15,173 bases of DNA from Paludibacter sp. (GCA_030655595.1 JAUSNQ010000072.1:1-15173), one strand, 5' to 3'; shown: positions 5,181-14,122, counted from the first letter of the stretch. Numbers and translations are program-made. Notes: a model not told the origin generated them from the sequence alone.

Positions 5181-8117
5181 ATGAAAGCCATTCGGGTAAG
5201 TTTTATGTTGTTTTCCTTCGTCTTGTGTCTGCTTCAGGTACGAGCCCAAACGCTTATCAATACTTCATTCGAAGGTGTTGATGGTTATGTGTTGGGGAAC
5301 ATCAACAATCAGCTTAAATGGAAGGTAACTACAGGCAGTGGCGTGGTTGTGGATGATGAAAATTATGTTTTTCAAGGTCAGCAGGCCTTACGAACTACTG
5401 CTTCCGGAACGAATTTACAAGTCGAGCAAATCGGTTATGCTTCGAATACAATTGCTTTGGGTGGCGATGTATATCTTGATTTTTATATCAAACAAAATAT
5501 TTTACCAACTGTCAATTATGCCATTACCGGCTACGATTTAGGTACCAATACCCACCGCAGTTTGATGATTGAATTTCAACCCAATGGGAAATTGAAATTG
5601 TATGATGGCAGTTCGGGATGGGCAACACAACCTGTCTACGCAGTTAATACCTGGGTGCGCATTTCGGCGAAAGTTGATAATGCAGCGGGAAAATATCAGT
5701 TGGCCATCAATGGTGAGGTGCTCAACAAAGTCTTTAATTTCAGAGAAATAAAAAACAATGCTACCGACTTTGATTTTCACGCGATTCGTTTTTCGATGAG
5801 CAGCGGCACTTGTGATGCTGTGGTTGATAATCTTTATATAGGCACTGAGCCTATTAACGGAATTTCTTTTCAGGAATCTTCGACAGAAAGAACCATCAGT
5901 GTTACACAGCCTGCCATTGGAGTGATTTCACTTACTCCTCAAAAAGCTAAATATGAATTGAACGAACAGGTCTCGGCAAGTATACAGGTGCCGGCGCATT
6001 ATGTTTTTAGCGGTTGGACCGGTGATTTGAGCGGGACAGAGAACCCGAAGGTATTTCAAGTCGACAAAAATATGGCGATTGGTGCCAATGTGATTATTGA
6101 TGCTCAAAATCCTCCTGCATTGTATGCTGTGACGGTTACGCAGCCGGTTGGCGGAACCATTTCGCTGGAACCGCAGCAAGCTACCTATTATGATGGGACA
6201 ACCATCAAGGCAACACTGACGCTCGAATCTGGTTATCAGTTCGATGGATGGTCGGGCGATTTGTCGGGTACAACAAACCCACTGACTTTTGTGATTAGCG
6301 GGAATACAAGCATCGGAGCCAATGTGTCGGAAATAAACATCCCCCCCGTGACGCGTACTGTTTCAACCGTAACCCAGTTTAAAAATGCTTTGAATGCGAT
6401 GAATCCCGGCGATACTGTGCTTGTACTCGATGGAACTTACAACATGGGTGGTGTGAAAATTACACGCGGTGGGAATACTGCGAAACCGATTTTGGTTAAA
6501 TCGCAAAATCTGCACGGTGCAAAAATTACCGGCGAATCTGCTTTTACACTATCCTACCAAAGTCATGTTACATACGAAGGTTTTGATTTTGATGTGGAAC
6601 CCGTAAGTACAATCATCAAGATGGAGGGTTGCAGCTTTGTCAGGATTACCCGCAATCAGTTCAAAATGAAAAAGCTATCAGAGGCACAATCTTCAAAATG
6701 GATTACAATTGGTGATATCTGGGCTAATCCCGTGTGCAATAGTCACCACAACCGCATCGACCATAATTTATTTGATGGTAAATACGATGCTGGTGCCTGG
6801 TTGGTAATCGATGGCAGTCATGGTACTATACCCGATATTTCCAAATACGACCGCATCGACCACAACATCTTCAGAAATAATACACCACGTGTTGCCAACG
6901 AAAAAGAAACCCTTCGAATCGGCGTGAGCGATTTGAGTTTACTGAACTCTTATACGCTTGTTGAGAACAACCTGTTTGAAGATTGCGATGGCGATCCTGA
7001 AATTGTATCAGTAAAAAGTTGCAGCAACATCATTCGCGGCAATACATTCAGAAGATGTCTCGGGACTTTATCCTTACGTCATGGTCATAATACCATTGTC
7101 GAAGGCAATTTCTTCTTTGGAGAAGGTAAAACGGCGCAATATAGTGGCAACGAAATTGGTTGCGGAGGTATTCGGGTTTACGGCATGAATCATCAGATTT
7201 ACAACAATTATTTCGAAGGATTAACAGGAAGTAAATGGGATGCAGCCATGACGATTACGAATGGGGATGTTACGAATAGTTCCTCCAGTCTGACCAGTCA
7301 TTTCCTACCCGAAAATGTCGTTTTTGCACATAATACGCTGATTAATAATGTATCCAATATTGAAATTGGATTTGACAACAACGGGAATTATGGTCGCGCA
7401 CCTAAAAACTGCAGTATCATCAATAATTTAATTGTATCGTCAACCAATCCAATCGTGAAATCTTTCAGCGCAGCTTCGCTGGCGGGTGTGAGTTTCGAAA
7501 ACAATTTGATGCATGCTACAGGGACAGCAAGTATCGGACTGACAAGTTACAACCAAAGTCAGGTGTTGGAAGCAGACCCTTTGCTGGTAAAAACAAAATG
7601 CAGGGCATACGATGTCAATTGTAATTTCGAAACCGGTCATGAACACTATAAACTCACAGCTGCAAGTCCTGCTATTAATGCATCGGTGTTTTACACCCTT
7701 GCTGAAAAGGATATCGAAGGACAAGCCGCGATTGGTATCCGGGATATTGGTGCCGATGAGTTCAATCCAGACGCAATTATCACCAACGCCCCGATGGACG
7801 AAACAACTGCCGGTCCAATGGCAGCCGAACAATATATTGTAGAAACGAATACTTCAACCGGTCTGCAAAAACCGCTTATCAAACAAGCTTTTGTCAGTCC
7901 CAATCCGTTTACCGGAACCACATACCTGCGGGTACCCCATGTATATACAGGCAATGCGACGATTCATGTTTATGATGCCCTCGGTGTCGTGATTAAACAG
8001 GAAACAGTCCAGTTACAGGATGGTGTTGCAGTATTACACATCGATCAACGAGGCATGTTTTTCTGCCTGGTTGATGTGAGTAATCAACAATTTATTTTTA
8101 AAATAATTTCAAAATAA
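5181..8117 (+). CDS. Multidomain PL6 polysaccharide lyase (alginate lyase/chondroitinase B family) with T9SS tail
   Basis: Cleaves uronic-acid polysaccharides by beta-elimination, most likely alginate or a related polyuronate. The 978 residues contain a signal peptide (1-23), a concanavalin/LamG-like beta-sandwich (~24-225, starting INTSFEG), two InlB-like bacterial repeats (~237-305 and ~315-383), the PL6 beta-helix (~393-860) and a Por sorting domain (~900-978, with SPNPFTG). Active-site landmarks: FRNN and NEKETLRIG (565-581), DPEIVSVKSC with E607 and K612, and LSLRHGH with R633. The K612-R633 spacing of 21 equals that of the catalytic K250 and R271 in Pedobacter chondroitinase B, and E607 sits where Ca2+-binding E245 does. 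Much longer than single-domain PL6 enzymes because of the N-terminal modules. It is the first gene after three operator palindromes. PL6 assignment firm; alginate versus another uronan unresolved. Confidence 0.93.
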   Translation: MKAIRVSFMLFSFVLCLLQVRAQTLINTSFEGVDGYVLGNINNQLKWKVTTGSGVVVDDENYVFQGQQALRTTASGTNLQVEQIGYASNTIALGGDVYLDFYIKQNILPTVNYAITGYDLGTNTHRSLMIEFQPNGKLKLYDGSSGWATQPVYAVNTWVRISAKVDNAAGKYQLAINGEVLNKVFNFREIKNNATDFDFHAIRFSMSSGTCDAVVDNLYIGTEPINGISFQESSTERTISVTQPAIGVISLTPQKAKYELNEQVSASIQVPAHYVFSGWTGDLSGTENPKVFQVDKNMAIGANVIIDAQNPPALYAVTVTQPVGGTISLEPQQATYYDGTTIKATLTLESGYQFDGWSGDLSGTTNPLTFVISGNTSIGANVSEINIPPVTRTVSTVTQFKNALNAMNPGDTVLVLDGTYNMGGVKITRGGNTAKPILVKSQNLHGAKITGESAFTLSYQSHVTYEGFDFDVEPVSTIIKMEGCSFVRITRNQFKMKKLSEAQSSKWITIGDIWANPVCNSHHNRIDHNLFDGKYDAGAWLVIDGSHGTIPDISKYDRIDHNIFRNNTPRVANEKETLRIGVSDLSLLNSYTLVENNLFEDCDGDPEIVSVKSCSNIIRGNTFRRCLGTLSLRHGHNTIVEGNFFFGEGKTAQYSGNEIGCGGIRVYGMNHQIYNNYFEGLTGSKWDAAMTITNGDVTNSSSSLTSHFLPENVVFAHNTLINNVSNIEIGFDNNGNYGRAPKNCSIINNLIVSSTNPIVKSFSAASLAGVSFENNLMHATGTASIGLTSYNQSQVLEADPLLVKTKCRAYDVNCNFETGHEHYKLTAASPAINASVFYTLAEKDIEGQAAIGIRDIGADEFNPDAIITNAPMDETTAGPMAAEQYIVETNTSTGLQKPLIKQAFVSPNPFTGTTYLRVPHVYTGNATIHVYDALGVVIKQETVQLQDGVAVLHIDQRGMFFCLVDVSNQQFIFKIISK
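5889..6329 (+). repeat. Two tandem InlB-like (Flg_new_2-type) domain repeats within the PL6 protein
   Basis: Residues ~237-305 and ~315-383 align as two copies: VTQPAIGVISLTPQKAKY against VTQPVGGTISLEPQQATY, then FSGWTGDLSGTENP against FDGWSGDLSGTTNP, then IGANV in both. Such beta-grasp-like repeats commonly serve as rigid linkers or adhesion modules between a binding domain and a catalytic domain in Bacteroidota secreted enzymes. Confidence 0.8.
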
Positions 8118-8148
8118 TAATTTAATAACCATTTAAATATTTAGGAAC

Positions 8149-10236
8149 ATGAAAAAAATTACTTTATTGTTAGCTTTAATAGCTATTACAAGCGTTGCAA
8201 ATGCAACAGTTTATTTAGATGAGATTTTTGATTATGCTGATGGGGCATTGAAAACAATGACCGGTTGGACTGCAGGCGGTACTTATGGTACATGGGTAAA
8301 TGATTTTACGGTGCAGTCTCCTTCTTTGACTTATTCAAATGATGGAGGGTCATTTATTTTATCTGGACAAGGAAAGGCAGTTACATGCGATTATCAAACG
8401 CCTTATGGTTCTACGAACTATCTTAATTACAAGAATTTTACCGGCTCTGCCATTACCTCAGGAACAGTGTATGTTTCATTTTTATATACACCGTCGGGTG
8501 CTACAAATAACCAATCGCAGTGTCCCGTAATGAGTATATCAGTTCCAGGTTCAAACACAGGCGTGCAGGTTTGGGTAGGTAAGGCGTTAACTCCAAATGA
8601 CGGTACACACTTTAGATTTGGAACGACAAAAGGAAGTACTTCAAGTGGAGATATTAAATGGGGTGCAACAGAATTCTCCAATTCAATGTTATCAGATGTA
8701 TTCTTCATTGTGTTGAAATCTTATGTAGAATCAACAGCAGCTAATTGTGTATCTTCAATTTTTATTAATCCTTTGGTTGGTTCAGAATCAGAACCTTCAG
8801 CGTATGCAACAGATGCAACCTCCACCGCGAATGTAAGAACTTCTCTTCAAACAATCCAATTCAAAGTAAATGGTTCAAGTAAAGAAGTTTTTAGAGTTGG
8901 TGGTGTTCGTGTGTCTTCAACGTGGGAAGAAGCAGTTGCAGCAAAATCTACTGCTGCAGTTCCCCTTGATGCACCTACTGTAGGAGTTGCTACCTCTGTC
9001 GGAGCCGAATCATTCACCGCCAACTGGACAGCTGTCGCCAATGCTACAGGATATACCGTTAGAATATATCAAGGCGAAGATTTAAAGGGATCACATGATG
9101 CTGATGGTCAAAGCACTGAAAGTTTGAAAATATCAGGACTTTGGGTTGAAACCACCTATACATATAAAGTAATTGCCAAAGGTGATGCTGTTGATTTTCT
9201 CAATTCAGAAGAATCCACGGCATCTGTAGAGTTTACTACTTTGGAAGGACTTACTTCCATTAACACAGTGCTCAATGATGAAACATGGGGAACGCTATAC
9301 AATAGTGGAAATCAGCCAAGTCTGGGAGCTTTTCCATCATCTACTGGATTGTCAAATGGTTTTGATTTGATAAATGCTTTCTTGTATGATATTACAAAAT
9401 ACGATTTCAGGGATGAAAGAAAGCAATATGGTTTAAGAGTAGACAGAGCAACTGCTGGAGGCATGATTGTGTTTCCAGTTGTAAAAAGTATAGAACAAAT
9501 GGAAATACATGCTGTACCAGGTGGAACTCCTCGTGATTTTGTACTCAAAGAATTAGTTGGAAGTATATGGACTACTGTAGGTACATACGCACAAACATCT
9601 CCCGATTATAATGTGTTTATAATCCCCATATCTCGAACACTTCCTACAAAATTTAGAATTGAGAATCCGGCATCCGGACAGTCTACTTTCTATCAAATCA
9701 TCACCCGCACAACCAACCCAACATTACTCGATGCTCCTGTTATAGGAGTTGCAACAGCAGTTAATTCAACGCATTTCACTGCGCAATGGACTGCAGTAAC
9801 CAATGCAACCGGTTATAAAGTAAGGGTATATGAGGGTACTACACTTGTGAAAACCGTTGAGGCTTCCGGTCAGCCTACACAAAGCATTCAGGTAACAGAT
9901 TTAACTGCTGAGACTGAATACACTTACAAGGTATTGGCCGTTGGTGATGGATTTGTTGATTATGCTGATTCCTATTTGTCAGTTGCATCAGAACCAGTCA
10001 CAACTGGTATTACATCAGTATTAGACAATCTTTCAATTCCAAAACTGCTTGTTGCTGGTAAATCAATCACTGCATCCGAAAGAGGCACTTTCGAAATTTA
10101 TAACTTGCAAGGATCACAAGTTTATCAGGTTAAAAATGCAAATTCGGTAGATACAAATCTATCAACCGGATTGTACATTATGAAATTTACGAATGAAGCA
10201 GGAAAACAACTAATTCAAAAAATTACGATTAATTAA
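8149..10236 (+). CDS. Secreted FN3-containing protein without recognisable catalytic domain, T9SS tail
   Basis: A 695-residue exported protein. In order: signal peptide (1-19, ending VANA); a beta-sandwich of unknown family (~20-265, beginning VYLDEIFDYADGAL) resembling LamG-like N-modules; fibronectin type III domain 1 (~273-365); an unrecognised, possibly discoidin-like beta domain (~370-522, with MEIHAVPGG and KFRIEN); FN3 domain 2 (~527-619); Por sorting domain (~622-695, with GTFEIYNLQG and LSTGLYIMKF). The two FN3 units share the FTA-WTAV-NATGY and YTYKV signatures. No catalytic motif is seen. The first ~522 residues align module by module with residues 1-503 of the next gene's product, where an esterase follows. 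It may be a surface polysaccharide-binding protein or an esterase homologue lacking its enzyme. Function unproven. Confidence 0.85.
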   Translation: MKKITLLLALIAITSVANATVYLDEIFDYADGALKTMTGWTAGGTYGTWVNDFTVQSPSLTYSNDGGSFILSGQGKAVTCDYQTPYGSTNYLNYKNFTGSAITSGTVYVSFLYTPSGATNNQSQCPVMSISVPGSNTGVQVWVGKALTPNDGTHFRFGTTKGSTSSGDIKWGATEFSNSMLSDVFFIVLKSYVESTAANCVSSIFINPLVGSESEPSAYATDATSTANVRTSLQTIQFKVNGSSKEVFRVGGVRVSSTWEEAVAAKSTAAVPLDAPTVGVATSVGAESFTANWTAVANATGYTVRIYQGEDLKGSHDADGQSTESLKISGLWVETTYTYKVIAKGDAVDFLNSEESTASVEFTTLEGLTSINTVLNDETWGTLYNSGNQPSLGAFPSSTGLSNGFDLINAFLYDITKYDFRDERKQYGLRVDRATAGGMIVFPVVKSIEQMEIHAVPGGTPRDFVLKELVGSIWTTVGTYAQTSPDYNVFIIPISRTLPTKFRIENPASGQSTFYQIITRTTNPTLLDAPVIGVATAVNSTHFTAQWTAVTNATGYKVRVYEGTTLVKTVEASGQPTQSIQVTDLTAETEYTYKVLAVGDGFVDYADSYLSVASEPVTTGITSVLDNLSIPKLLVAGKSITASERGTFEIYNLQGSQVYQVKNANSVDTNLSTGLYIMKFTNEAGKQLIQKITIN

Positions 10237-10249
10237 AAAAAACATAAAA

Positions 10250-10297
10250 AAGTGGTTCGGGTGTCGGTCGGGTTTCGGCTGACACCTGAATGCACTT
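10250..10297 (+). promoter_or_regulatory. Long intergenic stem-loop, about 21 base pairs with one bulge
   Basis: The 5' arm is 10250-10270 and the 3' arm 10276-10297, with a five-base loop (GGTTT). Pairing includes GGTGTC (10260-10265) with GACACC (10281-10286), CG/CG at the loop, TTC/GAA, and AGTG (10251-10254) with CACT (10293-10296) beyond a single bulged G at 10292; four pairs are G-U. There is no T-run on the + strand, so it is a poor forward terminator; on the minus strand it would be followed by a T-rich run. It ends 21 bases before the next ATG. It may stabilise an mRNA end, set relative expression of flanking genes, or act as an attenuator. Confidence 0.65.
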
Positions 10298-10318
10298 CAA
10301 TTATACCAAAACAACATC

Positions 10319-13174
10319 ATGAGAAAAGTTACACTTTTCATAGTTATCTCCTTGATTACCTTACTGTCAAACGCAACGGTACTGATTGATGAGACTTTCA
10401 ATTATACGGTGTCCAAGCTTGCTGAAGAGGCAACCTGGACTACGGCAGGTACGCTTACTACCGGAACCGGAAGAAGTATTGTCACATCGGCTTTAACTTA
10501 TTCGGATGCCGGCAAAACATATATATTATCAGGAGTTGGGAATACATTGAATAGTGATATTTCGTCAGCATCAGATTATAAATCCTATAAACCGTTTAGT
10601 CCAAGCCCAATCAACAGTGGTGCGGTATATTTGTCGTTTTTATACAAGGCCGATGTTGCTCAGGGTCAGACAAACTCTGAGGTCATGGGACTTGCCGACG
10701 GCATCAGTCAGGGGCCCAGATTATGGGCAGGGAAAGGTAGTGTGAATGCTGCCAACTACAGATTTGGATTAACCAGAGGAAGCACGACAAGTGCTACCAT
10801 CATTTGGGGAACAGAAGAGTTTGCTGATGTTTCTGAAACAATGCTGGTGATCATTAAATATGATTTTGCAACAACAACTGCTTCTGTTTTTATCAATCCC
10901 ACCCTTGGTTCAGTAGAAGAACCGGTTGCCGATATCATTGACAATACCACAACGACTATCAGAACAAAATTAGATAATTTATGGTTCCGGAGTCAGGGCA
11001 CAAGTGCTGTAAAGTTCAATGTTGGTGGAATTCGCGTTGCGACAACCTGGGCTGAAGTGGTTGCTGATAGGAACACACCAAAATTAGCTGCGCCAACTGT
11101 AAATTCTGCAACTGAAATTACCGGCGAAGGCTTTACGGCCAACTGGTCAATCGTTGAAAATGCTACCGGCTATGCTGTCAATGTATATGAGGGAACAACC
11201 TTAGCCAAGACTTCGCAAATTAGCGGCGGAACAACAACCAATGCTGAAATTACAGGTTTATTGCCAAATACTAGATATACCTATAAAGTAATTGCGAAAG
11301 GTAATGGCGCTGATTACAGCGACTCGGAAGAATCGGCTGCTTCTGATGTTTTTCAAACATTGAATACGGGCATTGACACTATCCTGACTAATTTTGGAGA
11401 TGCAAGTTGGGGAACGCCTGTTTCTTCTGCTCCTCTTTCAGGGAGTTATCCAACAACAACAGTCAATGGCTTTACGCTGGTGAAATCGGTTTTACTTACC
11501 GGTTCGGTTACTTGTGAAACAGGCGAATCGCATGTAAACAGAATATTATTGGATAAAAATTCACAAGGTGCTGCGATTGAATTTCCCGCACTGAAAACTG
11601 TGGGAGAGGTTGAGATTCATGCTGCTACCGGTACCGAGGCGATGAGTTTCCGGTTGGAAGAGTGGGTAAGCAGCCAGTGGCAGGTTATTGATACGTATAT
11701 CACCAGAAAATCTCCTGATAGCATTTATACGATACCTCTACCAAGAAATAATAATACAAAATTACGCATTGCCAATAACACGGGTAGCGGTTTGTATATT
11801 TATAAAATTGTAACCCGGACTTATCAGGAAACCATCGATTTAAGTTTGAGAAGTTCTTCTCCGGCAGAAGGTGAAGTGTGTTATTACAATTTGAAAAAGG
11901 CAATTACCCTGAACTTCAATAAAGATGTTGCATTGGGAAGTGGATCTTTGTTATTGAATGGAGTTTCTATACCATTGAATACCTCCATCATTACAGGCAA
12001 TGTTGTTACCATCCCTGTTCAACTCGAAGGTACGCCATCAGTCAATAAAAGCTACACCTTTACTGCTTCAGCAGGATGTTTTGTGGAGAAAGACAGTCTA
12101 ACTAATGAATCCAAAGCCATTGTCGTTAATTTCCAGACATTTAGAATGGTGGCTTATCCCGCAAACTATGCAGCACAATTAGATGTTGTATATAAAAACG
12201 TGAATAGTCCGAATACCCGCATGGATATTTATTACCCGACTAATCCCGAAAAACCGGTACCAGTGGTAATCAACATGCATGGTGGCGGCTGGGTAAGTGG
12301 AGAAAAAGAGCAACAGGGCGGATTCAATATGTATTTTAACCAGGGATATGCTGTAGCCAATGTTGAATACCGCATGCGATACGAGGCGTTGGCTCCTGCT
12401 GCTGTTGAGGATGTTCGTGGTGCCATGATTTACCTTTTGCATCATGCAGAAGCGCTGAATATTGATAAAAGTAAAATTATTTTTCAGGGAGGTTCGGCGG
12501 GCGGACATTTGGCGTTGACAGCCGGATATTTGCAGAACAACCGGATATATGACAACGATACAGAACCGTATGCAGATGAAATTAAAGTGATGGCTGTGAT
12601 TGATAAATACGGGCCCTCGAAATTGAGTGATTTCTTGTTTTATAGTTCTTTGGCAAGTTGGCTCGGAGATAATGCCACAAATCAGGCTTTTGTACAATCC
12701 ATTTCTCCAGTGGATATGATAGATGCGAACACACCTCCGACATACATTATTCACGGAGATGCTGACCCTACTGTACCATACAGTCAGTCGGTAATTTTAC
12801 AAGCTGCTTTGGAACAAGCAGGAGTAAAAAATAAATTCACAACGGTTCCGGGAGGTGGTCACGGTGGTTTCCTTTCAGCTTATAATACTCAATATGAGAT
12901 AGAAGTCATACAGTTTTTGAGTGAAGTGATTGCCATACAGGAAGCAAACTCGGACGTGAAATCCTTTCAGGAGAGAGGAATAAAATACGGGGTTTCGGAT
13001 CGTAAAATAACTATTTTGAGCGAAGAAGAAATCAGTGTGACAGTCCTGAATGCTTTAGGAAAAGAAATGCTGATTACAAAAGATAAAACATTCAGCGTTC
13101 CTCAAAATGGATTTTATATACTTAAAATACAGATCGATAAAACTGACTTTGTTCAGAAAATTCTAATTAATTAA
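10319..13174 (+). CDS. Giant multidomain secreted carbohydrate esterase with T9SS tail
   Basis: A 951-residue protein likely to remove acyl groups, probably O-acetyl, from a polysaccharide outside the cell. Order: signal peptide (~1-19); N-terminal beta-sandwich (~20-250, starting VLIDETFNYT); one FN3 domain (~256-348); unrecognised beta domain (~351-503, EVEIHAATG, KLRIAN); an SbsA/Big_5-like Ig domain (~508-607, with SPAEGEV and LNFNKDV); an alpha/beta-hydrolase of the BD-FAE/acetyl-xylan-esterase type (~612-872); Por sorting domain (~878-951). The hydrolase shows the oxyanion-hole HGGGW (654-658), nucleophile S726 in GGSAGG, D816 in HGDADPTVP and H848 in GGGHGG, so the triad is intact. The catalytic domain closely resembles the next gene's product, and the N-terminal half resembles the preceding gene's product. 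Ester type and polymer are not fixed by sequence. Confidence 0.9.
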   Translation: MRKVTLFIVISLITLLSNATVLIDETFNYTVSKLAEEATWTTAGTLTTGTGRSIVTSALTYSDAGKTYILSGVGNTLNSDISSASDYKSYKPFSPSPINSGAVYLSFLYKADVAQGQTNSEVMGLADGISQGPRLWAGKGSVNAANYRFGLTRGSTTSATIIWGTEEFADVSETMLVIIKYDFATTTASVFINPTLGSVEEPVADIIDNTTTTIRTKLDNLWFRSQGTSAVKFNVGGIRVATTWAEVVADRNTPKLAAPTVNSATEITGEGFTANWSIVENATGYAVNVYEGTTLAKTSQISGGTTTNAEITGLLPNTRYTYKVIAKGNGADYSDSEESAASDVFQTLNTGIDTILTNFGDASWGTPVSSAPLSGSYPTTTVNGFTLVKSVLLTGSVTCETGESHVNRILLDKNSQGAAIEFPALKTVGEVEIHAATGTEAMSFRLEEWVSSQWQVIDTYITRKSPDSIYTIPLPRNNNTKLRIANNTGSGLYIYKIVTRTYQETIDLSLRSSSPAEGEVCYYNLKKAITLNFNKDVALGSGSLLLNGVSIPLNTSIITGNVVTIPVQLEGTPSVNKSYTFTASAGCFVEKDSLTNESKAIVVNFQTFRMVAYPANYAAQLDVVYKNVNSPNTRMDIYYPTNPEKPVPVVINMHGGGWVSGEKEQQGGFNMYFNQGYAVANVEYRMRYEALAPAAVEDVRGAMIYLLHHAEALNIDKSKIIFQGGSAGGHLALTAGYLQNNRIYDNDTEPYADEIKVMAVIDKYGPSKLSDFLFYSSLASWLGDNATNQAFVQSISPVDMIDANTPPTYIIHGDADPTVPYSQSVILQAALEQAGVKNKFTTVPGGGHGGFLSAYNTQYEIEVIQFLSEVIAIQEANSDVKSFQERGIKYGVSDRKITILSEEEISVTVLNALGKEMLITKDKTFSVPQNGFYILKIQIDKTDFVQKILIN

Positions 13175-13198
13175 ATGGTTGTTCAAGTTTAAATTAAG

Positions 13199-14104
13199 AT
13201 GAAGTACATATACTACATATTGCTTTTTACGTTTTGCGTAGTCTCGGTTGAGGCGCAAAATCAACCGTCATCACAAATAACTGCTGCAGGGGTACCCAAA
13301 AAAGCAAATTTACCAGAGAATTATGCTGAAATGATAGACGTTCAATACTCGGACGCCTCTCCTGCAATGTGTCGTTTAGACTTTTATTATCCTGTGAATG
13401 CCTCAGAACCAACGCCTGTTTTAATCCACATGCATGGTGGTGGTTGGGCAAGGGGGCGAAAAGAAGATCAAACCAGTTTCAAACCTTTTACGGACATGGG
13501 TTTTGCTGTTGCCAATGTTGAATACCGAATGACACCCCAAGCTACGGCGCCTGCAGCGGTTGAAGATGTGCGTTGTGCGATGCAGTATTTATTAAAAAAC
13601 GCAGCAACTTTGAATATTGATCCGCGAAAAATTGTATTACAGGGAGGTTCTGCTGGTGCTCATTTAGCCCTGGTAGCAGGTTATCTGCAAAACGACAGGA
13701 GGTTCGATACACATTGTAATGATTATGCAGGTACCATCAAAGTGTTGGCGGTTATCAATAAATATGGTCCGGCGGACTTGTGGACGGTCAGAAATGCTTC
13801 ATCTGCAGCAGCGTGGTTGGGTGACCGGAAACAGGATGAGTTGTTTGTCAAATCACTTTCACCCGTTCATCTTGTAAATGCTGATACGCCACCAACTTAT
13901 ACCGTACATGGGGATCTCGATAAAGTGGTTCCAAAACCGTTTTCTTCAGATGTGCTTGCAACTAAACTGGAAGAAAAAGGGGTGAAGCATCAATATACAG
14001 TGATCATAGGTGGAGGACATGGGAAATTTACCCGTGAAGAAAACACGCAAATCAACAATGAAATCAAAGCTTTCATTCAACCGTTGTTAGATGCAGTCAA
14101 ATAA
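13199..14104 (+). CDS. Stand-alone alpha/beta-hydrolase carbohydrate esterase, paralogue of the upstream esterase domain
   Basis: A 301-residue enzyme with a signal peptide (1-20, ending VEAQ) and one alpha/beta-hydrolase domain. Motifs: HGGGW (79-83), nucleophile S151 in GGSAGAH, D241 in HGDLDKVVP and H274 in GGGHGKF, a complete triad. It aligns through its whole length with the catalytic part of the 951-residue esterase upstream: FAVANVEYRM against YAVANVEYRM, and APAAVEDVR and AGYLQN identical in both. It has no T9SS tail, so it is probably periplasmic and may deacylate imported oligosaccharides while the large paralogue works on intact polymer outside. It starts 24 bases after the upstream stop and 18 bases separate it from the lyase downstream, indicating one transcript. 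Acetyl esterase is the likeliest activity; feruloyl or other esters cannot be excluded. Confidence 0.9.
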   Translation: MKYIYYILLFTFCVVSVEAQNQPSSQITAAGVPKKANLPENYAEMIDVQYSDASPAMCRLDFYYPVNASEPTPVLIHMHGGGWARGRKEDQTSFKPFTDMGFAVANVEYRMTPQATAPAAVEDVRCAMQYLLKNAATLNIDPRKIVLQGGSAGAHLALVAGYLQNDRRFDTHCNDYAGTIKVLAVINKYGPADLWTVRNASSAAAWLGDRKQDELFVKSLSPVHLVNADTPPTYTVHGDLDKVVPKPFSSDVLATKLEEKGVKHQYTVIIGGGHGKFTREENTQINNEIKAFIQPLLDAVK

Positions 14105-14122
14105 TGTTTAAACAATTTCAAT

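Noticed and set aside
6753..6862. Short DNA repeats (cgcatcgacca) suggesting a CRISPR-like or mobile repeat
   Set aside because: They encode successive RIDHN beta-helix rungs of the PL6 domain, so the repeat is a protein-level one. No CRISPR array, insertion sequence, tRNA or rRNA was found in the window.
8118..8148. Possible promoter between the PL6 gene and the 695-residue protein gene
   Set aside because: The 31-base AT-rich gap contains no TAnnTTTG element and no palindrome; read-through transcription is simpler.
12179..12754. 191-residue open frame on the minus strand
   Set aside because: It is antisense to the well-defined esterase domain with intact catalytic motifs, has no start context and no recognisable domain.
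14105..14114. TGTTTAAACA palindrome between the small esterase and the PL38-type gene
   Set aside because: Only ten bases, AT-rich, unlike the TTGGT/ACCAA sites, and within a tight 18-base gap of an evident operon; likely chance.
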